Below are positions 10,762-20,917 of a stretch of 64,000 bases of DNA, piece after piece. The stretch is from Achatina immaculata. Its lineage: Eukaryota > Mollusca > Gastropoda > Stylommatophora > Achatinidae. Where the stretch lies: contig CM019693.1 of the NCBI GenBank assembly GCA_009760885.1, forward strand, positions 3,328,300 to 3,392,299, in the 5' to 3' direction. The position numbers and the translations under genes were made by a program. The stretch's first letter is position 1, and each line of letters begins with the position of its first letter. The notes beneath the pieces were generated by a model. The model did no database searches. It had not been told where the DNA came from and saw nothing but the letters and a program-made list of their open reading frames with translations.

Positions 10762-12060
10762 CCTCATTGATGCTTTCATGGCACCAGTAATATGACAGCA
10801 GACCACAGGAATGCTCAGTATATGATCAGCAAGATTCAAAATCAGTCACTACGGATTATCACAGGTGCCATGAGGTCCACACCAATAGTAGAAATGCAGA
10901 AAATAGTTGGTGTTCAAGCGCTAAAGGAACGTAGAGACACAAAGGTCATGACCATGGGAGAAAAATTCCTTAGCTCTGTAAGCCATCCCCTGAAGGAGAG
11001 ATTCAATAACTTGGCATTAGGACGGCTTAAAAGAAGCAGCTTCATTCATCAGGCCAAGCGTATGCATAAGCTGATACTTGACCTTCCAACTGTAGTCGCT
11101 TCATTATCATCAGTACCAGAGCATACACCATGGAAAGAAGCAGATTATACACAGATAACTATTCAGACTGAAGTGAAAGGTGTGCAGAATGGTGAGATGC
11201 AGAGCAGTCTTGTAAGATCAACCGCCACACTTAGTGTTCTAGATGACAAATATCCATGTGACACCTGGATACGTGTGTATACAGATGGATATGCACATAA
11301 TGCCATAAAGAATGGAGGGGCAGGAGCATATATTGAATATCCAAACAACACCATTGACAAGATTTCCATACCCACTGGTAAATACTGCAACAACTTTGAT
11401 GCAGAAGTTAGGGCAATTATTGCTGCAGTTGAAAAACTATCAGACTCCAGAATTGATACATGTCCTGTAGTAATTCTCACAGATGCAAGATCAGTACTGG
11501 AAGCTCTTCAGTACAACAAACTACCAGACCTTAAGGATGCCTTGTCAAAAATTGGCTTACAACATGGAGTCACTTTGCAATGGATTCCCTCCCACTGTGG
11601 GATACCAGGCAATGAGAAAGCTGACCATCTGGCCAAAGAGGGCACTGAAATGGAGCAACCAGACATACCAATCACTTATAATCAGAAGAAAAGCATGATA
11701 AAAACCTACAGGAAGCCACAAACACCACCACATCATGACTATCACATGCTAAACAGAAAGGAACAAGTCACCATCTTCCGTCTCCGAACAGGACACAGCC
11801 GACTCCGAAGTCATATGTATACAAAGTTTAAGGTTGGTACTACTAATCTATGTACATGTGCCCAGGTGCCCCAAACTGTGGAACATATCCTCCAGAACTG
11901 CATCAACTACGAGACACTGAGAAATAATTACTGGCCCAGTGAAACCACTAAAGAAGATAAGCTCTACGGTTCCATACATGAATTACAAAAAACAGTGAAA
12001 TTTATCCAAGAGACATGACTGCAGATATAGACAGACAGTGCGAACGAAGAAGAAGAAGAA
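10762..12060 (+). mobile_element. 5'-truncated LINE with RNase H domain and GAA tail
   Basis: A non-LTR retrotransposon of the RNase H-bearing (I-like) group. The reverse-transcriptase core is missing. The left edge falls in the segment linking the RT thumb to RNase H, where TTCATGGCACCAGTAATATG looks like a frameshifted remnant of the usual Y-G-A-P-V-W motif. The right edge is ACAGTGCGAACGAAGAAGAAG and more GAA. No clear target-site duplication was found. Confidence 0.85.
10792..12018 (+). CDS. LINE ORF2 C-terminal region with RNase H domain
   Basis: A 408-codon open frame, the longest in the window. Residues 1-120 are the post-RT linker, with LRIITGAMRSTP and LKRSSFIHQAKR motifs typical of these LINEs. 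Residues about 158-290 form an RNase H domain with all expected acidic residues: D165 in YTDGYA, E205 in DAEVRAI, D231 in ILTDARSVL and D278 in GNEKADHLAKEG, plus H268 in SHCG. Residues about 320-395 are the C-terminal region with VTIFRLRTGHSRLRSH and a CTCAQVPQTVEHILQNC zinc-knuckle-like motif. The enzyme would remove the RNA strand during target-primed reverse transcription. The listed start is the first ATG of the open frame, not a true start, because the real ORF began upstream in the missing RT. The intact frame means a relatively young insertion. It is not a host gene. Confidence 0.85.
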   Translation: MTADHRNAQYMISKIQNQSLRIITGAMRSTPIVEMQKIVGVQALKERRDTKVMTMGEKFLSSVSHPLKERFNNLALGRLKRSSFIHQAKRMHKLILDLPTVVASLSSVPEHTPWKEADYTQITIQTEVKGVQNGEMQSSLVRSTATLSVLDDKYPCDTWIRVYTDGYAHNAIKNGGAGAYIEYPNNTIDKISIPTGKYCNNFDAEVRAIIAAVEKLSDSRIDTCPVVILTDARSVLEALQYNKLPDLKDALSKIGLQHGVTLQWIPSHCGIPGNEKADHLAKEGTEMEQPDIPITYNQKKSMIKTYRKPQTPPHHDYHMLNRKEQVTIFRLRTGHSRLRSHMYTKFKVGTTNLCTCAQVPQTVEHILQNCINYETLRNNYWPSETTKEDKLYGSIHELQKTVKFIQET

Positions 12061-12193
12061 GATCAGCAAGAGAAGGCAGATATGGCCAACTACTACACCA
12101 GTCCAAAACAAACTGTATGGGGATATCCACGCCCTCCAGATGGCCACCAACTACATCGAAAGTATACAAGTTAATAATAATAATAATAATAAT
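12061..12193 (+). mobile_element. Short LINE 3' end with (AAT)n tail
   Basis: The frame KLYGDIHALQMATNYIES is the C-terminal end of an RNase H-type LINE. It is followed by an (AAT)n tail (12172-12193). The nucleotide sequence matches the minus-strand fragment at 61925-62075, where ACAAACTGTATGGGGATGTC is nearly identical. It sits directly behind the larger LINE. Confidence 0.7.
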
Positions 12194-14225
12194 CTTTAAT
12201 GGAACTAAAAATAATTACTGTCGAGAACTTCACAGACGTTCAAGTTCGTACCCAGGCACATATTTCGTCATTTGGCATCTTTTTTTCTTTGATCTCCCAG
12301 CAACTACAAACTTGCGTTCTTTGGAGCTGACATCTTGATGATCATAAACCAGTCATCGAGTCAGGCAGGGAGTGACATATGTGATGTCAGGAAGAAAGTG
12401 GCATATGTGATGTCAGGCATATGTGAAGACCGGAAGTCAGCCCCAGGAGTATGCTTCACAGCGTTACAGAACTACCCTCGAGGACTAGCTCGAGCATTGC
12501 CCCAGTTATATATCCAGGCAGAAATCAGCGTTAACACCAGGGAAGAGGTAGAGCCCCTTAGATCTTTGCCTGCTCTAGTTCGGTGGCCCACATAACTGCT
12601 CCATCCCTTTAACACAATCTCAGTTCCGACTGACGTCTTTTAACAGCTGCGGCAGTCATTGTACGCCAGGGTAATCTTGCTCGGTTTGGCTTGTATATAG
12701 TCGTAACGGGAGTTTATTTACTTGGAAACTACATCCCCGTGGTTTCCATCTGTGTGTAAGAAAAACTGGGTTTCGTGTGCAGCACATAGCTGCCTAGAGG
12801 TAGTGAGACCTGGTATACAGTAAATTCGAGAGTACTGTATTATGAAGTCACGGAAGCTACTAAAATGGTGTACTTTGTCATGATTCTGACATTTCATATT
12901 ATTTCTTTGGCATTCGATACATGCAGAGGATACTCTTGAAACTTTAAAAGCACCGTTGGCATCGCGTCGATATCGTGATAACATACATTCACCGTAATTC
13001 GGAGCTACAGCTTCTATCAGCCCATCTTCTCCCTGACATACTTCATTCATTTCTGTGGCGTGGCATTTATAAGCTTAATACCGCTGACCCGTGAATTGCT
13101 ATTTGAAGGGGACGGAGTAGCGATTAGAACACGTAGATCCTGGGTTTAGTTCATGTTAGGTATTTCTACTCGCTGCCTGTCCTGTTTGTGATCATGAATT
13201 ATTTGGGCTTGCTCTTTATGTCCCATGAACAGTCCCATCGCACAGTGTTATTGATTATGCTGTTTTGGGACTGAATTAAGCTTCCCTCACGGACCACTCT
13301 TTCTTGGTAATAAACTACGCTGAGCTATATTAACTGATTACGACAAGTCGAGAGACGCAGTGAAATGGGGGAAAAGGGCTTTAAAATAAATGATTAAGAT
13401 TAAGGATGGCCAGGAAGATGGCGGCTAGACAGTAGAGGAACAGATTTATGCTAAATGCAGGAAACGGATTTATAATCCTGGATTTTTTGGATGAAAAAAA
13501 AATGGAAGAAGTGGAAATCTATAATGGTAATACTTGTTTAAAACTTAAAACAAACAAACGAGGGGTTGTTGATAAATAGCATCAACTCACATTCCAAGTG
13601 AGTTCTTGTTTGTGGTGTGTTTGAGTGACATAGCAGCGTTATTTTACAGAGTGCTGTCGCTGTTAGTCTAACGTTTACATTTTTTTTTTTGGTCATAGGT
13701 TATAAAAGGCTGCTGTTGTTCAATGATACTACGAGAATCTTCTTAATTGAATTGCGCATTTACGTTTAGAACTGATTTTTGTTTTGGATGAAAAAAACAT
13801 GCGGGTAGTTGATGCCATCACAATATTTGGAAGAGAGCAATAACGTTTAGACGTAAATGTAGATATTAATTCGCCATGTTAATGAAAACAATAACTTTAT
13901 TTGATTGCAGTGAAAGTCCATCCATTCGTCCGGGCAAACCATTTTAGTGTGTGCAAGCAACCGTGATTGCTTCAGAATAGTATGGTAGAGATAGCGTTGT
14001 TTTACAGGTAGCTTGCTCATCTACCCCACCCTTATCGTCTGTTCACAACGCTCTTCTCTTTGTGTAGTCAGTCCGGCCCTACGGCAGCAGATCGTCGCCT
14101 GTGACTCGGTTAGTGGAAATGTGCGGCGCTCTTACCTCTTCAAGTTTATTTAGTGATGTGAAGTGGACTGAATAGCAAGAAAGTGCGGTTCCTTCTCCCT
14201 CCCCTCTCTCCTCCTGCTCAGCTCT
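12194..14225. other. Unassigned intronic sequence
   Basis: Contains a local duplication of CATATGTGATGTCAGG (12377-12425). A weak tRNA-like stretch lies at 13108-13145 (GGAGTAGCGATTAGAACACG, then TGGGTTTAGTTC) and could be a decayed SINE head. Short minus-strand frames such as 12718-13050 have no recognisable domain. Confidence 0.4.
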
Positions 14226-14227
14226 TC

Positions 14228-14550
14228 TTCTTTCTTCTTAGCTAGAACAGCCAGCTGGTGTTCTTTGCAACCGATGCAATGAGGCATAGTAGTGTGTCGG
14301 ATTGAGAGCGGGTTACAGCCGAGTCCCTGAGTTGAGCTAAAGAGCAGGGGTTGTGCAATGCTTGTTTAACAGACACTGTCGCTATGGGGACAGTGATGAT
14401 CCCTGTCCTGTTAGCCAGGCTAGGCCTCTTACTGTGGATACCAGCGGAGAGATGGAACATGGTCTTGGCCTTGGTCAGCTGTAGTTTGTCTGCTGTGACG
14501 GTTGTATGTCAGTTGTGGGTCTGATTGTCAAAGCGGACGTCGTCTGCGCC
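14228..14550 (-). mobile_element. Family A SINE-like element, copy 1
   Basis: Shares its full length with copies at 27455-27760, 42490-42800, 45965-46318 and 62155-62515. Landmarks are CCGATGCAATGAGGCATAGT, GAGAGCGGGTTACAGC, GTTAGCCAGGCTAGGCCTCT and GTCAGTTGTGGGTCTGATTG. The sense strand is minus, because the repeat tail (CTT-rich, 14225-14240) is on the left. There is no coding potential and no convincing pol III A/B box pair. Confidence 0.75.
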
Positions 14551-14602
14551 CCCACTGAAGACTGTAACTTTCTCCTCTTTCTCTGTTTTTTTTCCTAGCT
14601 CA

Positions 14603-15123
14603 GAGTACATTCTCTCCATCTCTGTCTTTGTCTTCTCCTTGCTCTTGTTTCCCTTATCTTTTGTACATACATCATTTTCGTTTGTCTGTTCTCTTTCATT
14701 CTCTCTACATGACCTAGCCAGCGTAATCTGTTCAGTTTCAAGACATTTATAATTCGTTGACATTTAAATTAGTTGTTTATTTCAGCTTTCTTTCTAGCTC
14801 TCCATTCTCCACTGTTGGTATCCTTTATAGGTCCAGAGATTCTTCTTAGGATCTTGTTCTGAAAGATCTGCATTTGTTGTTCATCTTTCTTTGTTGTATT
14901 CCACGTTTCTGATCCATACATGACGACTGGTCTTATTATGGTTTTGTATATTGTTATTTTGGTGTTTCGAGAGAGGATTGTGGAAAGACGAGATAGAAGA
15001 GGATATAAAAGAAGTCACCAATTGGAGAGAGAAGATTAGGACTAAAGAGAAATGGAGGCGAACTTTATCTGCAGCAATCAGCCTTAATGGCTCGGATAGC
15101 TGAAGAAGAAGAAGAAGTACATT
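14603..15123 (+). mobile_element. LINE insertion with 5' inversion (twin-priming) and target-site duplications
   Basis: The left part (14614-14985) is antisense LINE: read on the minus strand it encodes MYGSETWNTTKKDEQQMQIF, an ILRRISGPI motif and later RLRWLGHVERM, a standard ORF2 C-terminal region with one in-frame stop. The right part (about 14988-15115) is the sense 3' end, from TGGAAAGACGAGATAGAAGAGG to AGCCTTAATGGCTCGGATAG and a GAA tail. Relative to the uninterrupted copy at 931-1107, the two parts meet at the GAGATGGA/AAAGAC point with almost nothing lost. AGTACATT at 14603-14610 and again at 15116-15123 is the target-site duplication. Confidence 0.8.
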
Positions 15124-16376
15124 ATTTAGGCTTTTGTTGTCGATTTCTGACCTGTTTAATTTGCCTTCATTAACAGTTATCAGCTAACTCGCTTTTTCTT
15201 CCCACCTGATCAGTGTGAGAGAAGGTCAAGATAAGTTCAGTTTTGTCTTTGTTTTCCTCTCATCTGATAGGTTCCACGGCGTTATCTCCTTTTTTCAGTG
15301 CATTCCCAGCCGCGCCAAATATCTTTGTGTTTAGTTCATTCCCTGGACTCTTCTCATCTCACACAGAATCTACACTGCACTGCACTGCACTTCAGCATCC
15401 ACATAAGCTTTATTTGTTTGTAGTGTGCCTGATAAAAATGCGAAGAAAGGAACACAAACCCAACAGACACACAGAGACAATGGAGTGCATGTACTGCTTA
15501 TAGTCTGCTTAATGTCACGGTGCGTTTTTCTTTGCTGCACGCAGAAGCACCTACCCCCCCCCCCCCTTTTTTTTTCATTTCAGCGCCACCCGGAAGAAAG
15601 AAATGCAGAAATCGTTATTAAACAATTTTTTGTTAGAATCTTATTGAACTTCCAGCTTGCGCCTAATTACGCAAGAAAATAGGTGTCAAGCTGACCTGTA
15701 ATTCGCTTGCACCAGCCCAGTCACCCCTTCCCCCTTTCCGTTACCTCTCCTCATAAGAAGTATACTCGGTCTTGAAAAACAGCTTTTTTATGTTTTGTTA
15801 AAAATATTAACTTTTTAGAGAAAAAGTTTAGAAATTATTGTTATGAATCCTGCGATTGAATGATCGAAGTAGCTGAGCTAACAGCTGCGACGGGCCCCCA
15901 GTGTTTCCTTCCGTCCCCCGTGCATGTTTTGAATCTTAACAGGTCTGACAGTTGAGAGGAGTTTTGTTTGAGCAACCCTCGGGCTTTGTGTAAGACGCAA
16001 CGCGTTTTCCCTTTGAGCGTAATACATGTATTTACATTATGTTTCTATTGAGTGGGGGGGGGGGTGGGGTGGGGGTACGTTGTGCTTCCTTGTGTGACGT
16101 GCTTGGCGGGATGCGGCGGATGAATTTCTGACTGCATGCGTGCAGTAGGATGGTAAACTCTTTAGTAACGATTTTGAGGAAATACATTCATTAGGGTTGC
16201 CTGGTGAAGAAGTATCTGTCCTGTTTTGGTGTGACATATATTATTGTCTTTATTTTTTCTTCTTATTCTATGTGAGAAGGCTTATTGTATTATGGAAATG
16301 TGAGGTGTTTTTTTTCCTCGTACATCATTTTGTAGAACATATCTTTATACCTTCATTCACAATTATTTTATTTGTG
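15124..16376. other. Unassigned intronic sequence
   Basis: Contains CACTGCACTGCACTGCAC (15372-15390), a C-run followed by a T-run at 15554-15573, and a G-run at 16053-16064. No exon or element was recognised. Confidence 0.5.

Positions 16377-16378
<2 letters not shown>

Positions 16379-16414
<36 letters not shown>
16379..16414. repeat. (GA)n microsatellite
   Basis: A pure GA run of about 17 units followed by G-rich sequence. Confidence 0.95.
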
Positions 16415-16420
<6 letters not shown>

Positions 16421-16469
16421 AGGGGAAGGGAAATCTAAAGGAGTATTTCCCAGACCATATACCATGGCG

Positions 16470-16885
16470 CACTTCTTCTTCTTCTTACCGAGCCATTAAG
16501 GCTCATTGCCGCAGATAAAAATTCGCCCCCATTCCTCTCTATTCATAATCTTCTCTCTCCAGTTGGCGACACCAATTTCTTTTATATTCTCTTCTGTGTT
16601 GTTTCTCTCGCTTGGTCTTGTTTCCCTCATCTCTTGTACATACATTATTTTCATGTGCCAGTTCACATCCGTTCTTTCTGCATGGCCCAACCAGCGTTAT
16701 CAGTTCAGTTTCACGACGTTTATAATCCGCTGTGATTTAAATATGCTGTTAAATTCAGTTTTCTTTGTAGCTCTTCATTCCCTACTATTGGTATCATTTA
16801 AAAGATTCTTCTTAGGATCTTGTTGTCAAAGGCCTGCAATTGTTGTTCATCTTTCTTCGCCGTTATTCCATGTTTCTGATCAGGT
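16470..16885 (-). mobile_element. LINE 3' end, same family as 14603-15123
   Basis: Read on the minus strand it runs from TCAGAAACATGGAATAACGG (the SETWNIT-like region with AKKDEQQLQ) through GHAERTDVNWHMKIMYVQEM and REKIMNREEWGRIF. It then reaches the hairpin GAGCC-TTAAT-GGCTC (16490-16504) and a GAA tail (16471-16486). The order is the normal uninterrupted one, so it is the reference for the inverted copy. Frameshifts and indels make it a dead copy. Confidence 0.8.
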
Positions 16886-17074
16886 ACAAAAACTTTAATC
16901 AGCCAAATAGTCGCGTAACTTGAATTAAGAAACGTGTTTGCCCGATATCACTCCATGAATAAAGAAGGTGTGTTGAAGGCTGGCGTTGTTTACCGAAAAA
17001 CAAAGCAGAATGAAACTTAAATATCTGTTACAGTTTCCCTTTGTCGAGTCTTCCTATAAAAGTATAGTATTGTA

Positions 17075-17410
17075 ATCATCGCCGTCATCATCATGATCAT
17101 GGACTGTGCCAGTAGGCGTTGGTGGTCACGCTTCTCCACAAATCTTGGTCTTTAGATATTTTCCATTAGCCCAGTTGGTGATTATTTATTTATTTGTTTT
17201 TTTTTTCAGTTTTCCCCTGCCTGTCTACCCATTTATCGATCTTTTTGTTACGATGTTTTCAAGCCTTGCCGTTTTCTTCTGGATTTAATTAGGTTCCTTT
17301 CTACATTTGCTTTTCTGAGACATTCCCTATTTGTTATCTTAGCTCTCCATGGCATTCTTAACATCATTCTTGCCTCTAGTAATTGTTCATTACTTATTTT
17401 CGTAGAGTAT
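17075..17410 (-). mobile_element. LINE 3' end with (GAT) tail
   Basis: The minus-strand frames include a MMLRMPWRAKITNRECLRKA region and VERNLIKSRRKRQG, then KDQDLWRSVTTNAYWHSP, ending in an ATGATGATG-type tail (17085-17100). The ECLRKANVERN stretch matches the plus-strand copy at 19395-19700. There are many frame breaks. Confidence 0.7.
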
Positions 17411-17504
17411 AATTGTAATAGAATCTGAATATGGCCAGTTTCGATGAGCTATAAATTTTTGGTAGATTTGCAATTAATTACTGGATAGTCTTGACATTAA
17501 CCAC

Positions 17505-17573
17505 ACGAGTGTGCCACAACAAATTGGCATTGCCAGGTGTGCCACAGTCTGGTAAGAGTCTGAGAAGCAGTGG
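17505..17573 (-). mobile_element. hAT-like terminus (fragment)
   Basis: Read on the minus strand: CCACTGCTTCTCAGACTCTT, then CAGACTGTGGCACACCTGG and TTTGTTGTGGCACACTC. Short CAGTGNTTCTCA-like ends followed by GGCACACC motifs are typical of some hAT non-autonomous elements. No opposite terminus was found. Confidence 0.45.
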
Positions 17574-17579
17574 TCTAAA

Positions 17580-19050
17580 GACTTGTAAATGTACGTGACA
17601 CAATCAAAATAGTTTGAAAGAAAGAAAGATAAATAGAAAGAAATTAACTTTACTATATACTGACAATTGCTAAGAAAGTTCAGTATGTGTACAGGTGTAT
17701 TAGACATTAGGAACTTCGGAGAAGATGACGGAATAAGTGAATGCATAAGTTGGAGGTGTACGTGAAGTGAATGTAGACAGAAATAAGATGGATAAGATAG
17801 GGGATGAATGAAACCCAGCGAAGATCCTTTTTTTTCTCCTATGTTTCTTATTTATCTGATTATAGCATTTTTTTGTCTTTGTTTATATTTGAACCTCAAC
17901 AATGGGGCGTCCAATTCGTGTTGCAACATGTGCAGCGGTCGTTAGACATCCAGAGATATGTATTGTATGTTTTACAATAGCCTTTATCGAGCCAGCGTGA
18001 AAAGAGCCCAGTATAAATATAATGTATGTGGGTCCCAGCAGCTTTGATCAACAGGTGAACTTACGTGTGCAATGTCCCGTACGAGAATATGTCAAGTGTT
18101 GTAAATTCCCCCGTTCTTCCATTGCCACGGGGACTGGATTGAAGAGGTCTTTGTTTGCTTACATGGTCGATTGCGCGCTTTTTGTGTGCGGGAAAGATAA
18201 GAGGGTGAAGAATTGTCCGGGTGATAAATCTAGAAGGAAGTGCTTTAGCCATGTGTTGGCGCCTCTATCATATCTGGCTGACGTAGAGTTGTGTTAATTG
18301 TTGGTGTGGTTTCTTCTTTGATGAACGCGGACGAAGGTATCGTTGAAGTTCGTGTAAAATGTCGTTCAGGCGGTGCTGGGCGTAGTGAAGATATAAATAC
18401 TGGGAAGTAGGGAACAGGGGCGCAGCTAAACATTTCTGATTCTGTTTGTAAAGTCGAAGACATGACACGTATATGACACTGAATGAAAAGGTATGCAGAC
18501 GGCGAAGGTTTGAACATTTTCATGAGTCATGGGATTGTTGTCATTATCTGTACACCAAGTATGAGAGAGCAGTGTTATAGATAAGATATGAAAAGGGGAG
18601 GGGGACCCCATTATGAACTGACTCTTCTTACATAATGAAGCCGTCAGACTGTCCTCAGATAACATGAAGTTACAAGCACGTTAGGTATATTGATTGCCCA
18701 TACTACTGGTCAGAAACTTTGCTAGTATTAGGGGCAGTGTTATAGCATACAATGAAACAAAAAGGTCTACGTACACAAAAGTAAAGAAACAGAGTAAGTA
18801 AAATTGACTTCTAAAATTAAGTCAATTTAGACGCAAAGAAACAGTCAAAATAGTAAAAAGATAATTAAGATCAGTACCATGGACTCCAGTCCTGTTTTGT
18901 CTTGTCTTGTCTTCTAAGACCACGAAGAGAACACACTGATTATCCAGCAGTGCGTTTTCGTCTCAACGTTTGACTGTTGCGTGACCGGTGGTTCTGTTTC
19001 CGTATGTTTTACTATATTCTGTTTCACACATATAAAGAGATTGTTGCTTT
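17580..19050. other. Unassigned intronic sequence
   Basis: Includes a 10-bp-stem palindrome (AAATTGACTT at about 18803 with AAGTCAATTT) and TTGTCTTGTCTTGTC (18898-18912). The 91-codon frame at 18022-18297 shows no recognised domain and no splice context. Confidence 0.45.
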
Positions 19051-19054
19051 TTGA

Positions 19055-19320
19055 AGAGACGCTTATGTGGCGAAATGTCTAGTGCGCTAGTCTCTTATGG
19101 CGAAAGTAGTATGCTCGAATCTGACCGGACGCGCCCCAGTTACCCCCAGCTGTAGAATTAAGTACCTGGCTTCTTTTGTAGAGGGGGAGGGAAGGCAGTT
19201 AAGCATGACCACATCATCTTCCAGCGTGCCGACAAGTCAAGGAAAATATGGACAGTAACACCAAATCCTCTCGGTGCATACATGGCATAATAGAGCTACA
19301 TTTACCTAGCTACCTTAATT
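19055..19320 (+). mobile_element. Candidate tRNA-derived SINE
   Basis: The head is tRNA-like: ATGTGGCGAAATGTCTAGTG (A-box region) and ATGCTCGAATCTGACC (B-box-like GNTCGAATC, 19111-19126). The body follows with CCCCAGCTGTAGAATTAAGT and ACCTGGCTTC. The right boundary is uncertain. It is diverged and presumably inactive. Confidence 0.5.
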
Positions 19321-19394
19321 TTCCATGCTAATCTATTTCATTCTGTTCCTTTACTCCGGAAACATTAAACATCGTCTGGCGAACAAATGTCGCT

Positions 19395-19700
19395 TTTGCG
19401 TGCTACATTGAGCTTGCCCTACTCAATGGAAGTGAGTCATAGACAATGAACAGATCGATGCAAAGATCACTAGAGGCAACAGAGATATGGCTTCTCAGAA
19501 GAATGTTACGAACCCCATTGACAGCTAACAAGGAATGTCTAAGAAAAGCAAATGTAGAAAGGAGTCAAATTAAATGCATTAAAAAAAAGACAGTCATCAT
19601 TCATTGGACATATAATGAGGAGAGGAGGGCTTGAAACACCATAACAGTAGAAAAGATAAATAGGAAAGAGAGGCAGGGGAAAATCAAGAGAAAAAATAAT
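19395..19700 (+). mobile_element. LINE ORF2 C-terminal fragment
   Basis: The plus frame contains NGSES-stop-TMNRSMQRSLEATEIWLLRRM, then ECLRKANVERSQIK and IHWTYNEERRA. It then shifts to a basic GKIKR region. This is the usual LINE segment from L-Y-G-S-E-S-W to G-H-V-x-R-R. It is related to 17075-17410. Several stops make it a pseudogene. Confidence 0.75.
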
Positions 19701-19785
19701 GGACAGTATAAGGTAATGTAACACACAATAAATAGTGTATAGGTATACAACTATACACAAAGCACTGCAGTAAAGCTGTGATATC

Positions 19786-20088
19786 AAAATGTATAAACTA
19801 GGAAAAAAGTAGGAACAACTTTATTATTTAACAAGTACACAGTTGTGATGTTTCGGCGCGAGCTACCTTAGTGTTCCAAGACCTAAGATAAGTCATTTAC
19901 AATTTTTCATTACTTTTTTCATTTTTTTAATTTCGTTAACATAAAATTCATATGAATCTATACTTTGTCTCCTCTCTCTGATTCTTCGTCCTGTTTTTTG
20001 TTTGATAAAGGCTCACGCCGAAACGTCACAGCTGTGTAATCGTTAAATAATAAAGCTGTTCCTACTTTTTCCCTAGTTTATACATTTT
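19786..20088. mobile_element. Fold-back element with 79-bp inverted repeats (Penelope-like ends)
   Basis: The left arm 19786-19864 and right arm 20010-20088 are inverted repeats, about 88-90 percent identical by eye, with a spacer of about 145 bp. Outer ends read AAAATGTATAAACTAGG, the middle is TTTATTATTTAAC, and inner ends carry GCCGAAACGTC (or GCCGAAACATC). GAAAC preceded by a short GGC/GCC stem recalls the conserved half of hammerhead ribozymes found in Penelope-like terminal repeats. Upstream of it, TTGATAAA is a poor match to the CUGAUGA core, so cleavage is unlikely. No Penelope RT is present. Confidence 0.6.
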
Positions 20089-20111
20089 CGTATAAGGCAA
20101 TGCTACAAAAA

Positions 20112-20200
20112 GAAGAAAAAAACCAGAAGTTGAGCACCGAGATTTGTGGAGCAGCGTGACCGCCCGCGCCTTTCGGCACCACACCAGAATGATGACTTTA
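20112..20200 (+). mobile_element. Very short LINE 3' end
   Basis: The frame EHRDLWSSVTARAFRHHT followed by AATGATGA matches the C-terminal end seen at 17075-17150, 47600-47680 and 53481-53562 on the minus strand. Only the last tens of bases survive. Confidence 0.6.
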
Positions 20201-20204
20201 TTTA

Positions 20205-20795
20205 TGGCTGTAAAAAACATACAGTGTTGATTTCTAATTATATTTATTACTTTTATTATTTCACATATGAGCAGCTGGAAAAAATTATATGCTAAAATAG
20301 TTTTAAAATATGTTGTAATTAGTATTTAAATGCGGAATGTAATTTTTATAATTGATCTTGTACGATTTTTGTTTTGGCAAGATGTCGTTAACTTGCTAAA
20401 TGTAGTGTTGCTTCACTTAATTCCAGCCCTTTTTAAAATTACATTAGTCAGTTTTTATTTCAAATGAACAATAAGAGCGGAAAGTATACAATTAAAGCAA
20501 AACAGACACACAGATTTTCATATCACCATAAAGGTAAATCATCCCGTATCGCGTCTTCACTGATCCTGAGGTAAATGATGAGCTCTTTGAACTCCAGGCG
20601 CTGGAAGAGCTACGTGAAATGGGGCGTTCGGGTTGTGAGCCAGTGCAGGCTCAGCCACACGTAGATTGTCACACCACTATCCTAGCATGTTTCATGTGTA
20701 AATTTCTATGTACAAGGCGATCAGCCATATTTATTAATTTATTAATCATCAGTTTTAGCACAGACCATTTTGTTAAAGAATGTCACATCGAGGAT
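20205..20795. other. Unassigned intronic sequence
   Basis: AT-rich, with no recognised features. Confidence 0.5.
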
Positions 20796-20801
20796 ATCTG
20801 A

Positions 20802-20841
20802 ATTGCTTCTTCTTCTTCTTCTTATTCTTCTTCTTCTTCTC
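20802..20841 (-). repeat. (GAA)n tract, possible LINE tail
   Basis: CTTCTTCTTCTTCTTATTCT and more CTT; on the minus strand it is a GAA tail. The adjacent sequence to 20915 could be the 3' end of an unidentified element, but it was not matched. Confidence 0.6.
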
Positions 20842-20917
20842 AGACGACACCAGCAGTCTGTCACAAATGCGGCAGTTCGTCTGGGGGTTTTCAGCATCGC
20901 CGTAGAACTGAGGTCTC

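Noticed and set aside
15243..15682. Plus-strand frames of about 85 codons as host exons
   Set aside because: No acceptor-donor pair frames them, and no homology was recognised. The second crosses C and T homopolymers.
18022..18297. 91-codon Cys-containing frame suggesting a small secreted protein
   Set aside because: No signal peptide, no regular Cys pattern and no transcription signals were seen.
20001..20040. Functional hammerhead ribozyme
   Set aside because: The GAAA half and stem II look right, but TTGATAA replaces CUGAUGA, including the catalytic G, so only a degenerate relationship is claimed.
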